This document shows, in pieces, positions 1 through 5,431 of a DNA stretch of 6,680 nt (position 1 is the stretch's first letter; each line of letters begins with the position of its first letter). The stretch lies in the NCBI GenBank assembly GCA_030615655.1, contig JAUWYU010000084.1, positions 1 to 6,680 on the forward strand, written 5' to 3'. The notes under the pieces were generated by a model, which saw only the letters and a program-made list of their open reading frames with translations, had not been told where the DNA came from and made no database searches. The DNA comes from Dehalococcoidia bacterium. Lineage in GTDB: Bacteria; Chloroflexota; Dehalococcoidia; Dehalococcoidales; RBG-16-60-22. The translations under genes were made by a program, and so were the position numbers.

Positions 1-334
1 GTTGACGCCCACTTCGCTGCTGAGTGGCATCGGTATGGACAGGGAGGTTGCCCTGATTACCGACGGCAGGTTCTCCGGTGCTACGCATGGCGCATCTATA
101 GGGCACATCTCTCCGGAAGCGGCGGCTAAAGGGCCAATCGCGGCCGTGATGGAAGGAGATATCATCAGTATTGATATTCCTAATTGCCGGCTTGACTTAG
201 AGCTTACTGACAAAGAAATAGCTGACCGTCTGGGGCAGATGGCTGATTTTGAACCAAGGATAAAAACGGGTTATCTTCGACGCTACATAGAGAAGGTATC
301 TTCAGCCAGTACCGGGGCGGTGTTTCTAAAGTAG
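1..334 (+). CDS. ilvD: Dihydroxy-acid dehydratase, C-terminal fragment (5' part outside window)
   Basis: This is the last 110 codons of the Fe-S enzyme that dehydrates 2,3-dihydroxy-isovalerate and 2,3-dihydroxy-3-methylvalerate to the 2-keto acids of valine, leucine and isoleucine synthesis in the cytoplasm. The sequence shows the IlvD/Edd C-terminal signature TDGRFSGATHGASIGHISPE, which contains the serine-bearing SGAT segment of the active site, followed by GPIA, the IDIPN segment and the typical ending SSASTGAVF. Family members are about 550-560 aa, so roughly one fifth is visible. The TTG at position 2 is an internal Leu codon of the conserved LTPTS stretch, not a start; the frame runs in from upstream. 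The stop is TAG at 332-334. The gene reads into ilvB with 83 bp between stop and start and no terminator-like hairpin, so the two are probably co-transcribed. The family is sure. IlvD rather than Edd (6-phosphogluconate dehydratase) is inferred from the ilv neighbours. Confidence 0.95.
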   Translation, partial: LTPTSLLSGIGMDREVALITDGRFSGATHGASIGHISPEAAAKGPIAAVMEGDIISIDIPNCRLDLELTDKEIADRLGQMADFEPRIKTGYLRRYIEKVSSASTGAVFLK

Positions 335-400
335 AAAGTCGCCGAAAAACTAAATATTTGGTGGAAAATCCAGAATGTGAGTGTAAAGGAGATTTTGAAA

Positions 401-405
401 GGGAG
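401..405 (+). promoter_or_regulatory. Ribosome binding site deciding the ilvB start
   Basis: GGGAG lies 12 nt before the ATG at 418. The reading frame is open further upstream, to a TTG at 358 and a GTG at 361, which would add 20 residues rich in Glu and Cys that are unlike any acetolactate synthase N-terminus. I see no convincing Shine-Dalgarno sequence before those codons. An AAAGGAG at 385-391 is too far from 418 to serve it. The 12-nt spacing is on the long side, so initiation may be helped by coupling to upstream translation. Confidence 0.5.
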
Positions 406-417
406 AGTGGGGTTGTT

Positions 418-2127
418 ATGAAGAAGACTGGTGCCCAGATTTTATGCGAGAGTCTGATAGAAGAGGGAGTCGATGTGATGTTCGGCTTTCCCGGAGGCGT
501 CCTTTTGCCGTTTTATGATACCCTGCCCCAATACCCCCAGATTCGGCACATCCTGGTACGCCACGAGCAGGGCGCTGCCCATGCCGCCGATGGCTACGCC
601 CGGGCTACGGGTAAGGTGGGCGTGTGCATGGCCACCTCCGGGCCGGGCGCTACCAATCTGGTAACCGGGATTGCCAATGCCTATCTTGATTCGTCACCGA
701 TAGTGGCTTTAACCGGACAGGTTGCCAGGCCTTTCATTGGCAAGGATGCCTTCCAGGAGATAGATATTACCGGTATTACGCTGCCCATTACCAAGCACAG
801 CTACGTTGCCATGGAAGCCGGTTCGCTGTCCGGAATAGTTAAAGAGGCCTTTTACTTGGCCAGGACCGGCCGTCCCGGACCGGTGCTTATTGACCTGCCG
901 AAAGACGTTCAGGAAGAGCAGGCCGAACTTCACCATCCCGGTAAGTTAAACCTGCCTGGCTATAAGATACCCACCAAGGGGCACCCGATGCAGATTAAGA
1001 GCGCCGCCAGGCTGATAAATGAAGCGCAACGACCCCTTATTGTCGCTGGCAGAGGCGTCATCATCTCCAGAGCCAGTGCCGAACTGAAGCAGTTTGCGGA
1101 GACAGGGCAAATACCGGTCATTACTACTTTATTAGGCGTAGGTAGCTTTCCTGAGAACCACGTGCTCAGCTATGGCATGGCCGGTATGCACGGTTCTGGC
1201 TACGCCAATAAAGCCCTTGAAAATACGGACCTGCTTATTGCTATCGGCATGAGATTTGACGACCGGATTACAGGTAAGGTAAGTGCCTTTGCTCCTCATG
1301 CCCGTATTGTCCACATTGATTTGGACCCGGCTGAGATTGGCAAGAACGTGCGTGTTGATGTGCCGATAGTCGGTGATGTCAAGGCGGTGCTTCAGGCGAT
1401 GCATGAGGTGATTGATGCCGGGGAGCATATCGAGTGGATTAAGCAGCTTGATGAATGGCGGAAACAGCACCCCTTAACGGATATTAAAGATAGCGCCGGA
1501 CTTTTACCACAGTACATCATCCGTCAGCTATATGAAGCGACCGGGGGCGAGGCTATTATCGTCACCGGAGTGGGGCAGCACCAGATGTGGGCCGCCCAGC
1601 ATTACTTTTTTAACGAGCCTAATAACTTTATTTCCTCCGGCGGTCTGGGCACCATGGGCTTCGGTCTGCCGGCGTCGATGGGGGCTAAAGTGGGCCGTCC
1701 CGAGAAAACCGTCTGGTGTATTGACGGCGATGGCAGTTTGCAGATGACGATACAGGAGCTGGCGACGCTGGTTCAGGATAATATAGCCGTCAAGATAGCG
1801 GTGATGAATAATGGCTATCTGGGGATGGTAAGGCAGTGGCAGGATTTGTTTTATGATAAAAGGTATGTAGCCACACCGCTTTCCTGTCCCGACTTCGTCA
1901 AGATTGCCGAAGCCTACCGTATTCCGGGTCTGCGGGTTACCCGCCGCGAAGAGGTAAAGGCGGCGATAGAGCAGGCCATGGAGCATGATGGTCCGTTTCT
2001 GATAGACTTCATGGTGGAGCCTGAAGAGAACGTTTTCCCGATGGTGCCGCCGGGAGCGGCTATCGCCGAATTTATTGAAGAACCGAAGAAAGAGGTGTCG
2101 ACATGGCCACGACAAAGCACACCCTAG
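418..2127 (+). CDS. ilvB: Acetolactate synthase (AHAS) large catalytic subunit
   Basis: This thiamine-diphosphate enzyme condenses two pyruvates to acetolactate, or pyruvate with 2-ketobutyrate to acetohydroxybutyrate, the first common step of branched-chain synthesis. The chosen start gives 569 aa, normal for the family, beginning MKKTGAQIL like other IlvB proteins. The N-terminal pyrimidine-binding domain (about 1-170) has GFPGG at 23-27 and the catalytic Glu50 in RHEQGAAHAADGYAR. The central FAD-binding domain (about 190-330) has RFDDRITG at 279-286. The C-terminal pyrophosphate-binding domain has GDGS at 437-440 and NNG at 464-466, where Asp438 and Asn465 are the expected metal ligands. 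Trp474 in VRQWQ matches the Trp that in enterobacterial enzymes favours 2-ketobutyrate as second substrate, so isoleucine-branch activity is likely. The typical end motif FPMVPPGAA is followed by a variable tail whose codons overlap ilvN by 25 bp. That overlap and the adjacent ilvN imply tight coupling and a stoichiometric IlvB-IlvN complex. Confidence 0.97.
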   Translation: MKKTGAQILCESLIEEGVDVMFGFPGGVLLPFYDTLPQYPQIRHILVRHEQGAAHAADGYARATGKVGVCMATSGPGATNLVTGIANAYLDSSPIVALTGQVARPFIGKDAFQEIDITGITLPITKHSYVAMEAGSLSGIVKEAFYLARTGRPGPVLIDLPKDVQEEQAELHHPGKLNLPGYKIPTKGHPMQIKSAARLINEAQRPLIVAGRGVIISRASAELKQFAETGQIPVITTLLGVGSFPENHVLSYGMAGMHGSGYANKALENTDLLIAIGMRFDDRITGKVSAFAPHARIVHIDLDPAEIGKNVRVDVPIVGDVKAVLQAMHEVIDAGEHIEWIKQLDEWRKQHPLTDIKDSAGLLPQYIIRQLYEATGGEAIIVTGVGQHQMWAAQHYFFNEPNNFISSGGLGTMGFGLPASMGAKVGRPEKTVWCIDGDGSLQMTIQELATLVQDNIAVKIAVMNNGYLGMVRQWQDLFYDKRYVATPLSCPDFVKIAEAYRIPGLRVTRREEVKAAIEQAMEHDGPFLIDFMVEPEENVFPMVPPGAAIAEFIEEPKKEVSTWPRQSTP

Positions 2128-2639
2128 TAGCTATTGTGGAAGATAAGCCCGGTGTCCTCAACCGTATGGCGAGCCTTTTTCGGAGGAGGGGGTTCAATAT
2201 CGAGAGTATCGCCGTGGGACACAGCGAAGTGCCTCACTTGTCGCGGATGACCATCATTGTCAACGGGTCGAACGCCATGGTGGAGCAGGTTAGAAAGCAG
2301 TTGGACAAGCTTATAGATGTGGTCAGGGTTTCTGATATCACGGGAGATAATATAACCGTCAGGGAACTGGCTCTGATAAAGGTGAAAGCTAATTCGGCGA
2401 CGCGTAGCGAGATTATTGAAATAACCGATATATTCAGGGCTAATATCGTGGACGTGGCCTCTGATTCACTGACGATTGAGATTACCGGAGATGAGGATAA
2501 AATCGATTCCATGTTGAAATTGCTGCGTGGTTTTGGCGTCAGGGAGATAGCCAGGACAGGCCGCGTCGCCATGGTCAGGGGTAACCTGGGCGCTGTGCCG
2601 GCGGAGGAGAAGGCTGCTAGGAGCCGCGCTAAAAAATAA
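2103..2639 (+). CDS. ilvN: Acetolactate synthase small (regulatory) subunit
   Basis: This is the regulatory partner of IlvB: it raises catalytic activity and carries end-product (usually valine) inhibition. The 178 aa contain an N-terminal ACT domain (about 6-80) with the signature HTLVAIVEDKPGVLNRMASLF, then RRRGFNIES, and a C-terminal ACT-like domain (about 85-160) with IFRANIVDV and ARTGRVAM. Gly17 and Asn32 align with Gly14 and Asn29 of E. coli IlvH, residues needed for valine binding, so feedback sensitivity is inferred to be intact. The last 15 or so residues are a charged, Lys/Arg/Ala-rich tail not typical of the core family. The start ATG lies inside the ilvB 3' end, 5 nt after AGAGGTG (2091-2097), consistent with translational coupling. 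The gene could equally be called ilvH; ilvN is used because it sits directly after ilvB. Confidence 0.95.
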   Translation: MATTKHTLVAIVEDKPGVLNRMASLFRRRGFNIESIAVGHSEVPHLSRMTIIVNGSNAMVEQVRKQLDKLIDVVRVSDITGDNITVRELALIKVKANSATRSEIIEITDIFRANIVDVASDSLTIEITGDEDKIDSMLKLLRGFGVREIARTGRVAMVRGNLGAVPAEEKAARSRAKK

Positions 2640-2643
2640 CTGG

Positions 2644-2649
2644 AAGGAG
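2644..2649 (+). promoter_or_regulatory. Ribosome binding site of ilvC
   Basis: AAGGAG lies 10 nt before the ATG at 2660. A second ATG at 2653 is only 3 nt from it and is in another frame that stops after about 28 codons, so 2660 is the real start. It also gives the family N-terminus (MVKIYYEKDAN). Confidence 0.75.
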
Positions 2650-2659
2650 ACAATGCGTT

Positions 2660-3655
2660 ATGGTCAAGATATATTACGAAAAAGATGCCAACCTGGACTT
2701 ACTTGCCGGGAAGGTAATAGGTATTGTTGGCTATGGTAGCCAGGGTCATGCCCATGCCCAGAACCTGCGCGATAGTGGCTGCCAGGTAATTGTCGCTGAG
2801 GTTAAGGGGACTCCGGGTTGGAAAGCCGCCGCGGAAGCTGGCTTCGAGGTGATGCTGGCGGACGAGATGGCTAAAAAGGCGGATATCATCGTCATGCTGG
2901 CTGAGGACAACGTGCAGAAGGCGGTGTATGAAGGCTCCATCAAGAAAGATCTGGCGGCGGGCAATATGCTGATGTTTGCTCACGGCTTTAACATCCATTA
3001 TGGACAGATTGTGCCGCCGGCCAATATTGATGTGACCATGATTGCCCCCAAGTGTCCCGGACATATGCTGAGGCAGCTTTACACTGAGAATGCCGGACCT
3101 CCGGCGCTGGTAGCGGTGCATCAGGATGCTTCGGGCAAAGCCAGGAACATAGCCCTTGCCTATGCCAGAGGAATCGGTTGCGCCCGCGCCGGTGTGCTGG
3201 AAACGACGTTTGCGGAAGAGACGGAGACTGACCTCTTCGGTGAGCAGACGGTGCTGTGCGGCGGTATCACCTCGCTGATTAAAACCGGTTTCGAGACTCT
3301 GATTGAAGCCGGTTATCAGCCGGAAATAGCCTACTTCGAGGTCTGCCACGAGCTAAAGCTTATCATTGACCTGATTTACAACGGCGGCCTGACCTATATG
3401 CGCTATTCGGTCAGCGATACGGCCGAGTATGGCGACTATACCCGCGGGCCGAGGGTCGTCGATGAAATGGCCGCCGATGAGATGCGGCAAATCCTGGCCG
3501 AAATTCAGGACGGCTCATTTGCCAAGGAATGGATTCTGGAAAACCAGGCCGGCCGCCCGGTATACAACGCCCTGAAGCGCATGGATGCGGAGCACCCCAT
3601 TGAGATAGTGGGCGCCGAGCTGCGCAAGATGATGCCGTGGCTGAAGAAGGGATAG
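2660..3655 (+). CDS. ilvC: Ketol-acid reductoisomerase, class I (short form), with unusual cofactor loop
   Basis: This enzyme converts 2-acetolactate and 2-aceto-2-hydroxybutyrate to the dihydroxy acids by Mg-dependent alkyl migration and NAD(P)H reduction. At 331 aa it is the short class I form. The N-terminal Rossmann domain (about 1-180) has GYGSQGHAHAQNL at 24-36. The all-helical knotted C-terminal domain (about 183-328) supplies the expected metal ligands Asp191 and Glu195 (ETDLFGEQ), Glu227 and Glu231 (EVCHELK), and Ser252 (RYSVSDTAEYGDY). The catalytic His108 is in AHGFNIHYGQI. All key catalytic residues are present. Two segments depart from the usual family pattern: the beta2-alphaB cofactor loop (AEVKGTPGW, 46-54) lacks the Arg and Ser residues that normally hold the NADPH 2'-phosphate and has Glu47 at the strand end, and 129-148 reads APKCPGHML.. 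instead of the usual APKGPGH.VRR. I infer a possible NADH preference. The gene starts 20 bp after ilvN, in the same transcription unit. Confidence 0.95.
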   Translation: MVKIYYEKDANLDLLAGKVIGIVGYGSQGHAHAQNLRDSGCQVIVAEVKGTPGWKAAAEAGFEVMLADEMAKKADIIVMLAEDNVQKAVYEGSIKKDLAAGNMLMFAHGFNIHYGQIVPPANIDVTMIAPKCPGHMLRQLYTENAGPPALVAVHQDASGKARNIALAYARGIGCARAGVLETTFAEETETDLFGEQTVLCGGITSLIKTGFETLIEAGYQPEIAYFEVCHELKLIIDLIYNGGLTYMRYSVSDTAEYGDYTRGPRVVDEMAADEMRQILAEIQDGSFAKEWILENQAGRPVYNALKRMDAEHPIEIVGAELRKMMPWLKKG

Positions 3656-3681
3656 ACAAAATAACGTATAACGTGTATAAT
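3653..3681 (+). promoter_or_regulatory. Sigma70-type promoter for leuA
   Basis: TAGACA (3653-3658, five of six matches to TTGACA) is followed by a 17-nt spacer and a perfect TATAAT (3676-3681). The -35 box includes the ilvC stop codon TAG. The expected transcript start is near 3687-3690. A tandem 7-bp direct repeat ATAACGT/ATAACGT (3661-3674) fills much of the spacer, and a second -10-like TATAAC occurs at 3667-3672. This would give leuA its own transcript, with a leader of about 130 nt, on top of any read-through from ilvC, since no terminator separates the genes. Matches were judged by eye; the start site has not been mapped. Confidence 0.7.
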
Positions 3682-3695
3682 ATATTCATATAGCC

Positions 3696-3764
3696 ATGAA
3701 GTACCATAGATGTTCTTATCTGGGGAGAATAAAGCTCATCCTTACTGGCCCCTCTCTGATTTGA
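3696..3764 (+). CDS. Putative leuA leader peptide (22 codons), rich in Leu and Ile
   Basis: This ORF of 22 codons starts at an ATG about 8 nt after the predicted transcript start. It contains four Leu codons (9, 14, 16, 21) and three Ile codons (12, 15, 22), including an uninterrupted Leu-Ile-Leu run at 14-16, and ends in KLILTGPSLI. Its TGA stop (3762-3764) falls in the loop of the 3749-3774 hairpin. That composition and position are what one expects of a leader peptide sensing branched-chain aminoacyl-tRNA supply. Against it: there is no Shine-Dalgarno sequence, so initiation would have to be nearly leaderless, and ORFs this short arise by chance. It should be treated as a candidate. Confidence 0.3.
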   Translation: MKYHRCSYLGRIKLILTGPSLI

Positions 3765-3774
3765 AGGAGAGGGG
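3749..3774 (+). repeat. GC-rich hairpin in the leuA leader, possibly a dispersed palindromic repeat
   Basis: CCCCTCTC (3749-3756) and GAGAGGGG (3767-3774) are perfect inverted arms of 8 bp around a 10-nt loop, with one further T-G pair possible at the loop edge. No T-run follows, so it does not look like an intrinsic terminator. The core, with the flanking ctcatcc on the left and atcaggtgg on the right, resembles the widespread bacterial palindromic repeat built on CCTCACC..CCCTCTCC-loop-GGAGAGGG..GGTGAGG. It may be a decayed copy of such an element rather than a dedicated leader structure. The resemblance is from memory. Confidence 0.6.
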
Positions 3775-3806
3775 ATCAGGTGGTTGCATCTCTAAAAAAT
3801 TCTCCC

Positions 3807-3813
3807 GAGGAGG
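3807..3813 (+). promoter_or_regulatory. Ribosome binding site of leuA
   Basis: GAGGAGG lies 6 nt before the leuA ATG at 3820 and is the strongest Shine-Dalgarno sequence in the window. The bases just upstream (TTCTCC, 3800-3805) can fold onto it in a six-pair hairpin with a 3-nt loop. Confidence 0.8.
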
Positions 3814-3819
3814 AACAAT

Positions 3820-5340
3820 ATGGACAGGGTTATTATCTTTGATACCACACTGCGGGATGGGGAGCAGGCGGCGGGGGGTACTCTAAACGTTCAAGAGAAG
3901 CTGGAAATAGCCCGGCAGCTGGAAAAACTGGGTGTAGACGTGATTGAGGCGGGCTTTCCGGTAACTTCACCAGGCGATTTCGAGGCCGTTAGACTTATTT
4001 CACAGGAAGTACGCACACCGTCGATTTGCGTACTGACGCACGCCAATCTTAAGGCGGTTGACGATAGCTGGGAAGCTGTTAAAGGGGCGGCGAATCCCCG
4101 CATTCATATCGTCCTCTCGTCTTCGGATATACATCTTTTCTATCAACTCAGGAAAAGCCGTGAGGAAATCATCGATATGTCCTGCAGTACGGTCGCTCAT
4201 GCCAGAAAATACTGCGATAATATCGAGTTTTCGGCTATGGACGCCAGCCGTACGGAACCTGAATATATCTATCAACTTTTAAAAGCTGTTATTGATGCTG
4301 GTGCTACCACGGTAAATGTTCCCGATACGGTCGGCTATGCCATGCCTCCGCAGTTCGGCGACCTTATTGATGGTGTCTTCAAAAATGTTCCCAATATTGG
4401 CAGTGCGGTGGTCAGTATTCACTGTCACAATGACCTCGGGCTGGCGGTGGCCAACAGCCTGGAGGCAATCAAACGAGGCGCCCGACAGGTGGAGTGCACC
4501 ATTAATGGCATAGGTGAAAGGGCTGGTAATGCCTCGCTCGAGGAGATTGTGATGGCTATCAGGACTCGCAGTGACTTTTTCAACCTGACGACGAATATTG
4601 ATACCACACAAATCTACAGGACGAGTCGGCTGGTAAGCGACCTGACCGGTTTTCAGGTTCAGCTCAACAAGGCTATTGTCGGCGGTAATGCTTTTCGCCA
4701 TTCGTCGGGTCTCCACATAGACGGCATGATAAAGATGCCCACAACGTTTGAAATAATGGACCCCAAATCGATTGGTATTCCCTCCAGCAGCCTGGTGCTG
4801 GGTAAGACCAGCGGGCGGCACGCCTTCAGAGAACGGCTTTCCGAGCTGGGTTACAGTCTGAAAGATGCCGACTTGAACCGGGCTTTTACCGTGTTTAAGG
4901 AACTGGCGGATAAGAAGAAGGATATTACCGACCGCGACATTGAGTCGCTGGTGGCCGAGGAGCAGCGCACCGTTTCCGAGGATTATCACCTTAAACGCAT
5001 CCAGGTCACCTGTGGCGACCAGGGTGTTCCCACGGCGGCCGTCAGGCTTATCGGGCCGGACGGAAAGACGAAAGAGGATGCAGCCCTGGGTACCGGGCCG
5101 ATAGATGCGCTTTATAAAGCTATTAATCGTATAGTCAAGGTGCCCAATTCGCTCACCGAGTTTACGGTAAAATCGGTAACCGAGGGCATCGACGCCATCG
5201 GCGAGGTATTGATAAGGATAGAGAGTGACGGTGTCACCTATACGGGACGCGGCGCTGATACCGATATCATCGTCTCCAGCGCCAAGGCCTATATCAATGC
5301 TCTTAACCGGTTGATAGCTGCCAGGGGAAAAGACAGCTAG
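3820..5340 (+). CDS. leuA: 2-isopropylmalate synthase
   Basis: This enzyme condenses acetyl-CoA with 2-ketoisovalerate to 2-isopropylmalate, the committed step to leucine. The 506 aa match full-length LeuA with its regulatory domain. The TIM-barrel catalytic domain (about 1-265) opens with FDTTLRDGEQ at 7-16. The expected metal ligands are Asp13, His201 and His203 (HCHND) and Asn237 (NGIGERAGN, 229-237), with the same spacing as in characterised LeuA. A linker region has RHSSGLHIDG (293-302) and LGKTSGRHAF. The C-terminal LeuA allosteric domain (about 375-500) shows IQVTCGDQGVPTAAVRL, then GTGPIDALYKAI and TDIIVSSAKAYINALNRL, implying leucine feedback. Some usually conserved linker residues differ (HSSG for HESG, HIDG for HQDG, KTSG for KHSG), as does GEQAAGG for GEQSPGA. 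The start is supported by a strong ribosome binding site. Citramalate or homocitrate synthase are related alternatives; the regulatory domain fits LeuA or CimA, and the adjacent leuC and ilv genes favour LeuA. Confidence 0.9.
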   Translation: MDRVIIFDTTLRDGEQAAGGTLNVQEKLEIARQLEKLGVDVIEAGFPVTSPGDFEAVRLISQEVRTPSICVLTHANLKAVDDSWEAVKGAANPRIHIVLSSSDIHLFYQLRKSREEIIDMSCSTVAHARKYCDNIEFSAMDASRTEPEYIYQLLKAVIDAGATTVNVPDTVGYAMPPQFGDLIDGVFKNVPNIGSAVVSIHCHNDLGLAVANSLEAIKRGARQVECTINGIGERAGNASLEEIVMAIRTRSDFFNLTTNIDTTQIYRTSRLVSDLTGFQVQLNKAIVGGNAFRHSSGLHIDGMIKMPTTFEIMDPKSIGIPSSSLVLGKTSGRHAFRERLSELGYSLKDADLNRAFTVFKELADKKKDITDRDIESLVAEEQRTVSEDYHLKRIQVTCGDQGVPTAAVRLIGPDGKTKEDAALGTGPIDALYKAINRIVKVPNSLTEFTVKSVTEGIDAIGEVLIRIESDGVTYTGRGADTDIIVSSAKAYINALNRLIAARGKDS

Positions 5341-5392
5341 ACCATCAGGGGCAGAGACGACAGGCAGCAATACCTCCTTTCGAGGCTTTAGC

Positions 5393-5431
5393 TTGTGCGC
5401 TTTTTCACAAATGGTTATAATCTTGTATAAC
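5393..5431 (+). promoter_or_regulatory. Candidate promoter region for leuC
   Basis: A perfect TATAAT (5416-5421) lies 17 nt after TTGTGC (5393-5398), which matches the -35 consensus only at its first three bases. A second -10-like TATAAC (5426-5431) lies 18 nt after TTTTCA (5402-5407). A start near 5428-5438 would leave a leader of about 65-75 nt before the TTG start of leuC. No terminator with a T-tract is seen after leuA, so read-through is also likely. The weak -35 suggests an activated or weak promoter. Confidence 0.4.

Larger units (their letters stand above)
3688..3819 (+). promoter_or_regulatory. leuA 5' leader with possible regulatory RNA structure
   Basis: The leader of about 132 nt between the predicted transcript start and the leuA ATG has three elements. 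They are a 22-codon ORF (3696-3764), a strong hairpin (3749-3774), and two mutually exclusive pairings near the ribosome binding site. In one, 3800-3805 pairs with 3809-3814 and covers the Shine-Dalgarno sequence. In the other, ATTCTCCC (3799-3806) pairs perfectly with GGGAGAAT (3723-3730) and leaves it free. I see no T-box consensus, and no U-tract after the hairpin, so classical intrinsic-terminator attenuation is not supported. Control of translation initiation is possible but is inference; energies were not calculated. Confidence 0.4.

Noticed and set aside
358..417. N-terminal extension of ilvB from TTG 358
   Set aside because: The extra 20 residues do not resemble any IlvB N-terminus, I see no convincing ribosome site before 358, and ATG 418 gives the canonical MKKTGAQIL start.
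1528..2115. 195-codon open frame on the minus strand inside ilvB
   Set aside because: It lies wholly antisense to the conserved C-terminal domain of ilvB, its translation shows no recognisable motif, and it has no neighbours on that strand. It is a shadow of ilvB codon use.
2699..3349. 216-codon minus-strand frame opposite ilvC
   Set aside because: It is a frame shadow of ilvC, with no domain pattern in the translation and all catalytic motifs of IlvC encoded on the other strand.
3749..3774. Intrinsic terminator after ilvC
   Set aside because: The hairpin is strong but is followed by atcaggtgg rather than a T-run, and it lies downstream of the leuA promoter within its leader.
3688..3819. 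T-box riboswitch in the leuA leader
   Set aside because: The leader is short and lacks the conserved T-box sequence (AGGGTGG..ACCGCG type) and the terminator/antiterminator pair.
4279..5370. 363-codon open frame on the minus strand opposite leuA
   Set aside because: Although long, it is antisense to well-conserved LeuA sequence, its translation resembles no family I know, and I see no promoter or ribosome site for it. The plus-strand protein explains the region fully.
5371..5410. Terminator after leuA (CCTC..GAGG at 5372-5384, TTGTG..CACAA at 5393-5410)
   Set aside because: Both stems are only 4-5 bp, and the T-run at 5401-5405 lies inside a loop rather than after a stem.
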